NCBI GenBank assembly: GCA_036186865.1
Contig: AP025042.1
Coordinates: 34,764,453 to 34,828,452 of the forward strand
From: Eustoma russellianum
Taxonomy: Eukaryota; Streptophyta; Magnoliopsida; Gentianales; Gentianaceae
Length of the DNA stretch: 64,000 nt
Direction of reading: 5' to 3'
Shown: one piece after another, positions 1 through 10,278 of the stretch
Layout of the letters: each line of letters opens with the position of its first letter
How positions within the stretch are numbered: the stretch's first letter is position 1
Program-made: the position numbers and the translations under genes
Notes under the pieces: generated by a model
What the model was told of the DNA's origin: nothing
What the model saw: only the letters and a program-made list of their open reading frames with translations
Database searches by the model: none

Positions 1-21
1 GCGTTCTTAAGGGTTGTTTAT

Positions 22-2003
22 TCAACCCTTTGAGAGTGTCCCTTTTGGTACCCAAATTTGGGTGACCTTTCTAGGTCTTCCAAAAGATGAGAAAGGTGAT
101 GAAAACGCAACATAATATACGTTAGGAGCAAATGCGTTTGGCCTTTGGCCGAGAAGCCCATCATGCATATGGTATGGTTTTCGTTTTTGGTTTGCATGCA
201 CGGGGAGTGATCTAGATGTATTTTTATGATATGAATGTCGCATATACATCAGTGGCTTTCTATATGGCACATGATTGCTCTTTGTATAATATGAAGAATA
301 AGAAGCACGATGAGATGAGATGAGTGGTGTACTAGTCTTCTTCTTATATTTATACGGCACATAATTATACTTCGTATGATATGAAGAAGAGATATGACGA
401 GATGAGGGGAGTGGGGGTCTTTGCGTTACTTTAGGCGCTACGTATGCCTTTGATGTGTCTACTTTCTTAGACAAAACAAACTTGGATGGTTTAGATGATG
501 CTTCGTTTGTCTCAATGTATCCTAATCCAGTTTTATCACTGTCATGTTTTTGTGATAAAATAATGCGATCTAGCATGTTAGATCCCGTATTAAATTGTTT
601 TCTAGTCTTTTCTAGATCTTCGTTTCTTGATTTCAACTTTGAAATCTCGGTTTTTAGTTCAGTGTTCTCGGATGTCAATGATGAAATTTCAGATTTTAAT
701 GAATTTATGATGCAGGACGACTCTTCCTTTGAATCGTTTAATTGAGACACAATATTTTTGTTAGAAGATTATAACAATTTCTTTTCTTCAATTAATCGCT
801 TCTTTTCTTTTGCAAGAGTCTTTGAGAACTTATGCAACTCTAAATATTGACTAAATAAATCATCATAAGTGCATTCAGAATCAGAATCAGAGTCGTAAGA
901 TACCTCATTTGATGCCTTAGATGTAAAGCATACTTGTGCCTTTTGTTCTTCCCTATCGTCAGTCTCAGAGTCGGTTGTGTCACTCCAAGTGGAGGCTTTG
1001 AAGGCTCTTTTCCTTTGTTTAGGTTCTGAGACGAGTCTAGTTTTGGTCCGATCTTTGTCAAGGTATTTGTTCGTTTGTTTGTCCTTGTTCGGGCAATCAT
1101 ATGACAAGTGTCCAGGTTGTCCACATTCATAACACTTTATTTCCTTATTTGTATTTTTATGATCCTTAGATGAAGTAGACTTATGTTTAATCGATTTTCT
1201 CATGATTTTTCTTAATCTTTTAGCCATCGTGATTAAATCCTCATCATCAGAATTTATGTCACTATCATCTATGACGTATTCATTTGATTTAAATGCTATA
1301 GCCTTATCATTTTTGGAAATAGACTCAGAATGTCTTAAAGTGAGTTTATTTTCATCTACCTTTAAAGATTCGATTAGTTCCTCCATTTTTATTGATTTGG
1401 TTTCCTTACTTTCCTCTATTGCTGTAACTTTAGGGTCTCATTCAGATGGAAGACTTTGTAGTACCTTTTGGACCTTTTCCTGTGTGGAGAAAGCTTTGCT
1501 AAGAGACTCGAGAGAATTATATATGTTAGTCAATCATAAATCCATCTCAACAATAGACTTATTGGGCAATAATTTAAAGGACTCAAGTGTGGACATAAGC
1601 ATATTAATCTTGGACTCCTTTAATTGGCTAGTCCCTTCATGTTTCTTTCAAAAAATTTCAACATCTCTTGAGAACTCGAACAATTTGACACGTAACTAGA
1701 CTCACTTTTACTTAGACCGTTTAAGAGTAGTTGCATGGCTTTAGCATTCATACTCAACTTCTTTTTGCCATCAGTAGTGTATTCTTGTTTTGTTTTTATA
1801 ACTTCTAGTGTGACACCATCAACAATGGACAACTTTGAAGGAACATATGGACCGTCTTCTATGATGGACCATAGATCAATATCAATAGCCATAAGAAAAA
1901 GTTCCATTCTTAATTTCCATTGAATAAAGGACTCACCATCGAAAAGAGGAGGCCTTATGGTGGACATTCCTTCTTGCACGGTGTTATAGCTAGTGGATGT
2001 CAT
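22..2003 (-). pseudogene. Copia gag, decayed
   Basis: Gag forms the virus-like particle of the retroelement. From the likely ATG at 2003, the first segment (to about 1620) carries the copia N-terminal motif RPPLFDGESF and a following IDLW. A frameshift lies between about 1386 and 1620. The middle segment (769-1386) holds a CCHC zinc knuckle, CYECGQPGHLSYDC, followed by a charged stretch. A single in-frame TAA at 769-771 separates it from the last segment (22-750), which is in the same frame. That segment starts with a predicted coiled coil rich in Lys, Glu and Leu, then a Tyr/Ser/Lys-rich part with an internal duplication, and ends with QIWVPKGT, a motif usual at the gag-protease boundary of this group. 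Not functional. Confidence 0.8.
261..427 (-). repeat. Imperfect 84-bp tandem duplication inside gag
   Basis: Two diverged copies (about 261-344 and 345-427) share the frame of TATGGCACAT...TATAATATGAAGAA and TACGGCACAT...TATGATATGAAGAA. At protein level they give the paired motifs SYHTKYNYVPY and SYYTKSNHVPY. The unit is a multiple of three, so the reading frame was kept. Confidence 0.65.
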
Positions 2004-2045
2004 CTCACTTAGATTGTTGGATATTCTTGTTGTGAGTGTTGCTGC

Positions 2046-2057
2046 GCTCTGATACCA
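2046..2057 (-). promoter_or_regulatory. Primer binding site, tRNA-Met type
   Basis: On the minus strand the bases read TGGTATCAGAGC, the usual plant copia and gypsy site complementary to the 3' end of initiator tRNA-Met. It lies two bases inside the end of the LTR (2060) and so fixes the element's orientation and LTR boundary. Confidence 0.9.
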
Positions 2058-2059
2058 CT

Positions 2060-4645
2060 TGTAGGATCTGCAAGGCACCACTAGAAGGGGAGTGAGTTTG
2101 AATAGTGGGTGCAGAAAATGTGGTCTTTAAAATTGTTTTTAACCCAAAAACCCAACTTCTGAAAACAGTTTCTATTTTCATGACCTGTTTTGAAACGTTT
2201 TGAAAACCAGGGTATAGGTCTTCAAAAATTTTGAAATTTGGAGAGATCTTAGTCTCTGATGTTCTAATTATTTTCTAAAAATTTCAGATTAAAATTCAAC
2301 TTCTAACCCCTTTAAAAATTGTTGATGATCGGATTACGCAAATTTGCCAGAAACGGTAGTCTGATTTGAAAAATTAATTCCTATTTAACCGTAACTCCAA
2401 ATGCTCTGAAAATTTAATGAATAGCTAATTTTTAGATTTATTTAATTGGGTTGAGACAGGTTTGAAAAATTCTTTTGGAAAGATAGTCAAATACGTTCAA
2501 ATTCTCAACCTTTGTAAGCCTGAAAATCAGACTGCACTAGTCTCAGAACTTTTGACGTTTGAATGACTTATACTTGTCCAAAAGTGTTGAAACTTGCACC
2601 AAAAGAACCTTAAGGCGTGTGGCTATATTTCCGGAAAGTTTTGTAATTTTTGAAATTTTTTACTATTTTTACGAACGTGATAAAAACGATGCACTCTGTT
2701 GGAAACTGAAAGTAAGTGCTGAAAGTAGAGAACACAAGGAATTTTATACTGGTTTGGTTAAAACAACCTACTCCAGTCTTCGAGGACACCTTCCTTGGTT
2801 AGCACTAATCCCAAAACATAAATAACACCTTACCACACAGGGTTGATGGATTTACTCACTAACTCCAACCCTTTAAAAACCTTGTATGTGAATACAACGA
2901 TCACGAATACCACCACCTTGCAAGTGCAAGATTGATCACACCTTGATCAATCTTTTACAACAATAAAGAGTATAGGGTGTTATGTAAGAAGCCTATTCAA
3001 GATGTATGAATATGAATACAATAGGCTTTTAGAGAGAACAAAGAAAGAAGTGTAGAAAGAGAAGGATGTAGCGTTTTTTATCTTGAATTTGCAAGACTTG
3101 TTCTTGTATTTTTGTTTGCTCTCCTCTTTCCTTTTATCACTAGTGGCCGCCCCCTTGATGCCTTCTCCTCCTCTTGAAAATTATCTTCTAAGTCCTTGGG
3201 AGAGTATATTGCACCATTGTGACATTTCCTTGCTTACTTGGCAACTCCTCATTGAATGATCATTAAGCTCTTGCTTACTTGTCACTATTTGATTTGATAG
3301 AAGTTATCATCATTTGATGACTAGATAAATCTGAAAATAATCCTTAAAAACATGTGACAATTAGCCATAAAAGTGTTTCCATAAATCACATAATAATTCT
3401 ATATAATTACCAAGACAAATTATCACCAATTTCATCCAAAAAATCGCCCAACAATTATTCTCCACATGCTGAAAATGATGTTCAAGACAAGTTTAAATTA
3501 TTGCCATGTATGTAGTAGATTTATTCCTTGAAAATAAAAAATCAAATATGCTTAACTTTGAGTCATAAAAATCGGCCATAACACATTCAAACACATGCTG
3601 AAATTTTTAGCATGTGTGATATTAAAAATATCTTCACATTATTTCAATAACATTTTTATAACATTGCCATTTTATCTCCCAATCAATCCATATAATTCAA
3701 AGTAGTAAATATGTCACCATTAATAGTAAAAATCGGTCATTCTAATGCACATATGCTGAAATTTTCAGCATGTGTTACAAATGTGACATAATTTGAATTG
3801 TTACCTTGTGTTAGCTCCTTTCTTTATGTCACCAACATTGTATGCTTCATTCTTGGCCAATCAAGATGCCAACAAAGCTCCACATATGCTCCAAAAAGGC
3901 TGAGCTAGGCGTGTATGATGAATGTACATGTGCGGAATTTTATTTTTGCAAACTTTGTAAAATATTGCACATATAATTATACACATATGGTATATTCCAA
4001 TCAGCCCTTACTAGATTTTTCTAGAACATTTTAGAATGTATATAGTATTTAAAAGTGTCTAGATACATGTTATATGTCATGCCAAAAATGTTTCATGTGC
4101 CGTGTTCGTGGAAAACCGAATTTTTGACGTTTGTCGATTACCCAATTTTTCTCCGATTAAATTCCAACTTTTTGCACATGTTATATATATTATGTTACAC
4201 ATAATATACATAAATTAAAATTTAATATTCAGAACTCATGGCTGATTAAATTGGCGCCTAACATGTGACAAAAAATTGAATTTGGAATCTCCACAATTTG
4301 GCCTTAATTTGGGGTGATTTATGTGTGCCAATATGGAATGATTTTATGGTTGTATATACCATGTAAGCCACGAAATTTGTGGCCATTTTTGAATTGTAGG
4401 GGCTGGCCATCTATATATGGCAAGTACGTGACACGTTGGCGAAGTTTTGATATTCACCCGATACGACAATTTTTGGTTTAGAACCTTTTAACGTGTCGTA
4501 ATAAATTTGTCATCATCATGACTTATATCATATGATATAAGACTTGAATATACTCATAAGTATGAGTTAAATATAGTGGTGTGACGTTAACGTACGTTCG
4601 TAAAATATATAACGTGTCGGTAGTACGTTGGAATATATGTGTATA
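2060..4645 (-). repeat. 5' LTR of copia A1, distal part displaced
   Basis: The plus strand begins TGTAGGATCTGC and is similar along its length to the LTR at 60026-63088, so it lacks only the part equivalent to about 62665-63088. Gypsy 1 starts at 4646, and the equivalent site in the intact copy lies just after TGTGTATG near 62665. Notable internal features are dyads built on ACACATGCTGAA (3591-3617 and about 3748-3775, with a decayed one near 3462). No long reading frame is seen in it. Confidence 0.85.
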
Positions 4646-5329
4646 TGTTGTACCCCAACGATCATGTACGTGAAAACTATGAATAAGAGACGGAATGAAA
4701 GCGACAATTTCTTTTAGCGCGTGTTACTTAAGTAAACTTGACCCTCTTTACTTAATTATTATTGAGGTGATACCAAGCCAATTTAAATAAGGAAACTTCA
4801 TGAAAGTAGTATATGAAATATAGAGTTATATGAACCATACATACCACTATGTATGTATGTGCGTGTATATGATATATGTGCGTATGAAATGTATAAATAC
4901 CTACATGCGTATACATAGGAAGGTATATATTTACAATCTAGTACACGAACATATAGGCGTGTATATACATATATATATATATACATGCATATGCTAATCT
5001 TAGAATATGATAAAATAAAGAAAACAATATAGTACATGAATTAAAATTACAAGAAATATCAAGATGCCCAAGAGGCCCAAAATTCGGCCAAGGCATGAAG
5101 GGGATTCTAGAATTCTCTAGCCAATTTTATTAGTTAAAATAATTACTTAAAGTCTACTACACCATTAAGACAAGAAGTTATCATGCAAAGAATAAATAGA
5201 AAACAAAATAGACATGCATTTAAGGAACAAGTAAGACAACTCATTAAAGAAGGAGGTAGTATGGTTGAGGTCATAAAGACCCCAACCAAAAATGCCCCTT
5301 ATGTCTAGACATGGAGGATTTTTAAATTC

Positions 5330-5460
5330 TACCATGGTTACTTTTTCCTTAAACCAAGGTTAAGATAACAAGGATTTAATAAAGTAACTTGGGTTAGCAC
5401 CAAAGTAACCATAGTTGAAATAAAGTAACCAAGGTTATTGCTAACCTAACCTTGATTAGC
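5330..5460 (+). repeat. GGTTA/TAACC array in gypsy 1 LTR
   Basis: Repeated short modules of the form AAGTAACC(A)AGGTTA on both strands, about one every 15-30 bases. The inverted pair TAACC..GGTTA recurs several times. GGTTAA is the core known for plant GT (trihelix) factors, so an enhancer role is possible but not shown. A related array occupies the same relative place in gypsy 3. Confidence 0.6.
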
Positions 5461-7695
5461 ACTCATGGAAGCTCTAACCCCCATTTTCTCCCTCCAAAAA
5501 TCGGCCATGCCTCCTTCATCCCCTAGATTTTTAAATTTTGCAAGACAACATCTTTCAATTATCTAGAACCTACCATCAAGCAAGCCAAGTAACACTTAGC
5601 AAAAATTCCCTCCTCCCATCACCACAAATATTTCGGCCCCTTCATCTTGAAGGACAGGAGTTGAACTTCACTTTCAAGACTCAAGAAGACATCTAGGTAA
5701 GTCTTGTTCCAAGCTTCCTTAAGTGAATTCTTATTTGGTGAAGAATGAAGCTCACATGAACTCCTTCTCTCCATGCCAAAACCGTGGGTTCCATGGGTTA
5801 AATAGGTGAAAGCCTCCAATTTTTCTAGGTGGTGTTATATTGAGGTGCTTGAATCTCCATTCCAAGCTCATTTTGGTAAGATGCTCTAACCCTCAAACAT
5901 ATCCTAATTCCTCTATTGACTAAAGACTAATCTTTTCCTTCCATTTTCCTTAAAACGGTATGCTCAAGGTGAAGAAGGAGAAGGATTTCAACTCAACTCA
6001 CTCCATAACCAAGCAAAGACAAGAGTTTTAGCTTGAAGAGGCAAGTATACAATGATCTCTCATGATTTATTTAAAGAGTTTGTGACTTGAATGCTTAGAA
6101 GTTCTTAAGATATGATCTTTAGTTAAATGTCTTAAGTTGAGACTATATCTTAGTGATTCCCTAAGAACAATGCCTTGCATGTGATTTATTCCTTTAAAGA
6201 TGAAGTCTTTTCCTATATTCTATATGAAATAAGGCTGACCTAGAGTGAAATAACGTTCACCTAAGAAGGTCTAGACAAGATTGACTTGTAAATGTAACAC
6301 AAAAGGTCCTAAGGAAAGTATACATGTGAAAGCTAGGAGCTTTATGAGGTTGTTAGTAAGTTTAGATTAGGATGACTCTTGAATGTGAATTCATGCTTGA
6401 ATATGTGTTGTAAAATGTGGTTAAAGCACCACACAAGTTTCGGCCCAAAGTATTGAGTGAAAACATGGACATTTGACTTGGATAAGATGACAAAATAGCA
6501 AACCACTAGAAGTGGACAGAATAGAGTGACATTTTAGATGGTTTAAGAACTGACCTTACAGACCTTTAACGAAGCTAATTTTTTGTACAAAGTTATCCTT
6601 ATAAGTTTAGTCCAAGTGAGAGTTGGAATTTCGTTAAAATAAGCTAAGAATTATGTTTGAGAAATTATACAGTAAAACTGCTCCAGTGGAAAATTCTGGA
6701 ACTGGGCAGAATTGATCACTGGTTTCAACAAATTGAAAGAGGACCTTGTGGACCTTCAATAAATCTAATTTTCGGCAAAAATCTAGCCCCATGTGTATAG
6801 AATAATTGAGAATTGGAATTTCGTTAAGATGATCTATGGTTAATTTTTAGTAAAATATTTGGTAAGACTGGTCAGACTTGAAAAACAGGAATTGAGCATA
6901 ATGGCAACCTTTTTTGGTTGGCTTGCAAAGAGACCTTGTAGAGGACCAATAAAGCTGATTTTCGGCATGGTAATAATACTATGAGTTTAGTGAACATTTC
7001 AACTGGAATTTTGGTAAAAAAAGTTCTGGAATATTTTATATGAATTAATTAGTCAAACTGCTCATCTGAAATCACTAGAACCAACCCGAAGATTAGCAAC
7101 GACTTTCTGGACTCAGAAAGGGGACTTAGAGATATGAAAATCTGATAAATTTCAGTAGGATACTAGTTCCACATGTTTTTGACTTGTGCAAGATGGAATT
7201 TCTGAAAAATGAATCACGGATTTTCCGCAATTAAAGTTTTGGTAAAATAGGCCAGTATAGCTTTAGCACCTAACCCATTTCGGAAATTAAGTAAATGAGC
7301 CCCTTTATAGTTATCAAAGTAATCTGAAATTTTTACGACATGTATCTAAGATTCCGCCAAACGTATTTGTGACAAAAGATTATGGAAATGGACCCATTTG
7401 GTTAACTTAACCGCTCCATGAATATGAAGTAAAAGTCTGGAAATATTCGGTTCTGAAACCATGCATGTTGACACGATAAGGAATGCATACGAGTACTCAT
7501 GTCATGACTTGCATTGCATATCACTACATGTATCACGCATGATCATGAAACTGGTTTTATGGATTTTACTTATGCAAGCAAGTTTTATAAGCGACTATGT
7601 TTTTCGTTATGCATGAAAGGTTTTTTTACGGTCCCATGTTTTTAAAGAAAGCATCATGATTCTTTTGCCGGCCAAGCATGCGACTAACCCGACTC

Positions 7696-7941
7696 CAGAC
7701 CCGGGGTTAATTGGTCTGATGACATGATATGTTCTGGACCCGTTCAGATCCGGGGTTAATTGATCTGATATCTATTCTGGACCCGTTCAGATCCGGGGTT
7801 AATTGATCTGATATCTGTTCTGGACCTGTTCAGATCCAGGGTTAATTGATCTGATATCTGTTCTGGACCCGTTCAGACCCGGGGTTAATTGGTCTGATGA
7901 TATGTTCTGGACCCGCTCAGATCCGAGGTTAATTGATCTGA
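7696..7941 (+). repeat. Six-unit dyad (hairpin) array in gypsy 1 LTR
   Basis: Six units start at about 7696, 7745, 7788, 7831, 7874 and 7918 (period 43-49 bp). Each holds a left arm CAGATC or CAGACC, a spacer of about 11 bases around GGGGTTAATT, and a right arm GATCTG or GGTCTG. In the two units with CAGACC the right arm is GGTCTG; in the other four it is GATCTG. Pairing is therefore kept in all six. Confidence 0.85.
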
Positions 7942-8080
7942 CACTCTGTTTTTACGACATGTTACTTTATGGGACCAAAATGATGTTTTGACATAACATG
8001 ACATCATGCATTGCATCTTGCATAATTCACGATCATGAGGACATGTTGCATGTTACAGTTAATGGTTATAAGTTACTATT

Positions 8081-8215
8081 GGTATAGCATTACCTAAAAA
8101 CATGCCTAAGCCGAACGCCAAGTAAGTTCAGGATCCAAGATCAAGTATGGTATAGCATTCCCTAAAACATGCTTAAGCCGAACGTCAAGTAAGTACAGGA
8201 TCCAAGATCAGGTAT
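8081..8215 (+). repeat. 68-bp tandem duplication in gypsy 1 LTR
   Basis: Copies 8081-8148 and 8149-8215 both run from GGTATAGCATT through GGATCCAAGATCA, with a handful of substitutions. The second copy ends at the candidate donor CAG/GTATG; the first has CAAGTATG at that point. No such duplication is apparent in the gypsy 3 LTRs. Confidence 0.85.
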
Positions 8216-8338
8216 GAATTATGATTATTTGAGGTTTTTGGGGTAATACATTCATGTTATGATTCTTTACGTATTTTATGGTAGTTTGTTGTATTCTTGC
8301 TGGGTGATTTTTATCACTCACACTTTATTTTTTCCCAG
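8212..8338 (+). other. Candidate intron in gypsy 1 LTR
   Basis: The 127-bp segment runs from ATCAG/GTATG to a pyrimidine tract ending TTTTTTCCCAG/AG. The gypsy 3 LTRs have the same arrangement (ATCAG/GTATT ... TTCCTCCCAG/AG, 137 bp). Joining the flanks gives similar peptides in both families (PRSEPDN and PLSETAGN). There is no transcript evidence. Confidence 0.4.
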
Positions 8339-8397
8339 AGCCGGATAACGCCAAAATAGAATGTATCGAGGATGAGCCGAGAGTACCTTATCCATAG
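8339..8397 (+). other. Conserved short coding end in gypsy 1 LTR (IEDEPRVPYP-stop)
   Basis: After the acceptor-like tract the frame reads EPDNAKIEC then IEDEPRVPYP and a TAG at 8395-8397. The gypsy 3 LTR encodes NKVEW-IEDEPRVPYP-TGA. Over the ten identical residues eight codons differ, all at the third base and all silent. That pattern is expected from selection on a protein, not from neutral drift. The upstream coding exons are not identified, and in-frame stops lie close upstream in unspliced DNA. Confidence 0.6.
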
Positions 8398-8721
8398 GCG
8401 AAGAGTATGAAGGGAGCTAAGCCTAAGGACTTTTGTGCTGCCAAGATGATTTGTATCATGACTATGTTTGAACTCTCTGGATTTCGGTTATGTTATTTTG
8501 TGGGACTACTACTTTTGGGAACACAGTAAATTAGTTATGCATGTTTAATTTGAAAAGTTTTTAATTCTGCCTAAATTTTGCTACCATGTTGAGTGTTAGC
8601 ATGGGAGTCCATGATTTATGTTATGGATTTTCGCATGTTATGCATGACGCTTCGTACTCTCCTTAGTGAAGTACGGCGGGTGCACCGTATCCAGACAAGG
8701 CCGGGTGCGGGGCGCTACAGG

Positions 8722-8733
8722 TGGTATCAGAGC
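8722..8733 (+). promoter_or_regulatory. Primer binding site of gypsy 1
   Basis: TGGTATCAGAGC, complementary to the initiator tRNA-Met 3' end, lies two bases after the 5' LTR end at 8719. Confidence 0.93.
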
Positions 8734-9021
8734 CCAGACTCTAGATTTCGGGCATAACGTAGGACTAAGTTATGATCTTAGCAATCTAAGTTTGATCTTA
8801 GACCTAAGTCATGATCTTAGATGAGTGATGGCCTTAGACTAGGACCACGTAGACCGTGTTTAGGATGTAACTTAATAAAGAATCCTGAACTATGAAAGTT
8901 AGATCTATGCTGAAAGACGTGCCCTTTCCTTTCGTATTTTAAAATTTTTGAATTATGGTCCATGGTCAAATAAATTGATTTTATTCCGATATCCTAAATA
9001 GACGTTAAACCATAAGTGCAT

Positions 9022-10196
9022 ATGGTGAGGCCATGTGGCAGACCCCCGAGAGCACGACCAGCTGCTCAGGAGCCCATTCCTCCACCACCAGAACAGGTCC
9101 TGCTGCCACCTCAGCCGAACCAGGATCCTCCAGCATTGAATAATCCACCACCGGCTCCACAGGCACCTGTTCCTCCGGTCATTCCGGATATGAATGCATT
9201 TCAGACCTTTTGCCAAGTTGTTACTCAGATAGGACAAGGCCTAATTCATCAGAATTCTCCACCTCAGCCACATCAGCCAGTAAGGGATGCTCAGTACTAT
9301 TTTGAGAAGCTCAAGAGGGCTAATGTACCACCGTTTGAGGGAAAACCTGACCCAGATACTGCGGAGAAGTGACTAGATGAAGTTGAAAATTGTTTTGAGC
9401 TAATTCAAGCCCCACAGGAGATGAAGGCTCAGGCTATCAGACCTTTCCTGATCAGTAAAGCTAATCAATGGTGGAAGACGAATCTGCAACCTTTGCCCAG
9501 ACCTATTACTTGGGAAAGATTTCTGCAAGAATTTCATAAGTTCTATATTCCTCCGTCAGTCAAATTGCAAAAGAGGCATGAGTTTGAATCTCTGAAGCAA
9601 GAGTCGGGTATGACGATAGCTGAGTACGCAAACAAGTTCATCGCACTTGGGAGGTTTCAGCCTGTTACTATGAACGATGAAGAAACGAAAATGCTGAAGT
9701 TTGAAAGAAGTCTAAACCCAAGAATTAGGACATGGTGGTAAATGCAAATCCTGCCAATTTTGGAGCACTTCTGGATGCATGCTACCGTATAGAGAGAGAT
9801 ATCATACGAAGGGATGATGTGGGCCAAAAGCGAGAAGACAAGGGACCGGAAATGAGAAGTACAGGAAAATGGCTAAGAAGAATTTCAGAGGATCCATTCG
9901 TCAGGGACAATCCCAAGGACAGAATCAGCGCTGCAAGCAAAACCAAAATAATCAGGCCCCATCTCAGTAACCAGCAATACCAGTATGCCCTCATTGCCAG
10001 AAGAGGCACGTGGGAGAGTGCAGGTGGAAGACAGGTAAGTGCTTTGGATGCGGAAAGGATGGTCATATGATTAAGGATTGCCCGGAAAAAGGAGCACAAC
10101 CACAACAACAGCAAAGGAACCAGCGGCCACGTGCAAATGCAAGGGTGCACGCTATGACTGATGCTGATGTTGAAGAGACCGCTGACGTAGTGACTG
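9022..10196 (+). pseudogene. Gypsy 1 gag, decayed
   Basis: Capsid/nucleocapsid protein of the element. The start chosen is ATG 9022 (MVRP..), because gypsy 3 has ATG at the equivalent place. A Pro/Gln-rich N-terminus is followed by the retrotransposon gag domain (QYYFEKLKRANVPPFEG, then SVKLQKRHEFESL and EYANKFIALGRF). A stop at 9370-9372 is TGA where gypsy 3 has TGG. A one-base loss near 9735 shifts the frame after RTW. Further shifts follow before the CCHC knuckle CFGCGKDGHMIKDC (about 10040-10085), which is preceded by another Cys/His run. The last codons before the intron encode DVVTG. Confidence 0.85.
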
Positions 10197-10278
10197 GTAA
10201 GATTTAAAGTTTTATGTCTTCAATACCTTTAACTTATGCATAACTATCATATTGCTTAGAAAAACGTGCCTGGTTCAG
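10197..10278 (+). other. Intron-like interruption 1 of gypsy 1 (gag-protease boundary)
   Basis: 82 bp with GTAAGA at its start and GGTTCAG at its end. It contains in-frame stops. Removing it joins VTG to TILVCSIPANVLFDSGAS, which is the usual uninterrupted protease entry of this family. Gypsy 3 has a 77-bp interruption at the identical codon and phase (43586-43662), with largely different sequence. Confidence 0.75.

Larger units (their letters stand above)
1..4645 (-). mobile_element. Copia element A1, partial (gag plus 5' LTR), interrupted
   Basis: Read on the minus strand, this is the 5' part of a Ty1/copia retrotransposon: a 5' LTR (2060-4645, its distal part displaced by gypsy 1), a tRNA-Met-type primer site and a decayed gag running off the window at base 1. 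A related LTR lies at 60026-63088 and a third begins at 63777, all in the same orientation. The gag layout (N-terminal UBN2-like region, CCHC knuckle, coiled coil, then a WVPKGT motif) resembles SIRE/Maximus-type copia elements; that lineage call is inference. The far end of the element is outside the window. Confidence 0.85.
4646..8719 (+). repeat. 5' LTR of gypsy 1 (4.07 kb)
   Basis: It starts TGTTGTACCCC, matching the start of the 3' LTR at 13761, and ends GGGGCGCTACA just before the primer site. About 4.07 kb is long for an LTR. In order it carries a GGTTA-rich array, a CT-rich leader-like stretch with an AG/GTAAGT site (5697), an AG/GCAAGT site (6041), a six-unit dyad array, a 68-bp tandem duplication, a donor/acceptor-like pair and a short conserved coding end. 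The last 80 bases closely match the ends of the gypsy 3 LTRs. Confidence 0.93.

Noticed and set aside
4798..5037. Tyr/Ile-rich minus-strand frames at 4798-5037 and 13913-14101
   Set aside because: They come from TATATG-rich low-complexity DNA at the LTR start, duplicated because the two LTRs are copies.
7680..7945. The dyad array as a CRISPR array
   Set aside because: Spacers between units are near identical, the setting is a plant LTR and there are no cas genes.
9782..10150. Minus-strand frames opposite gag and pol of gypsy 1 (also 13453-13773 and 14940-15344)
   Set aside because: Antisense shadows of recognisable plus-strand retrotransposon coding sequence.
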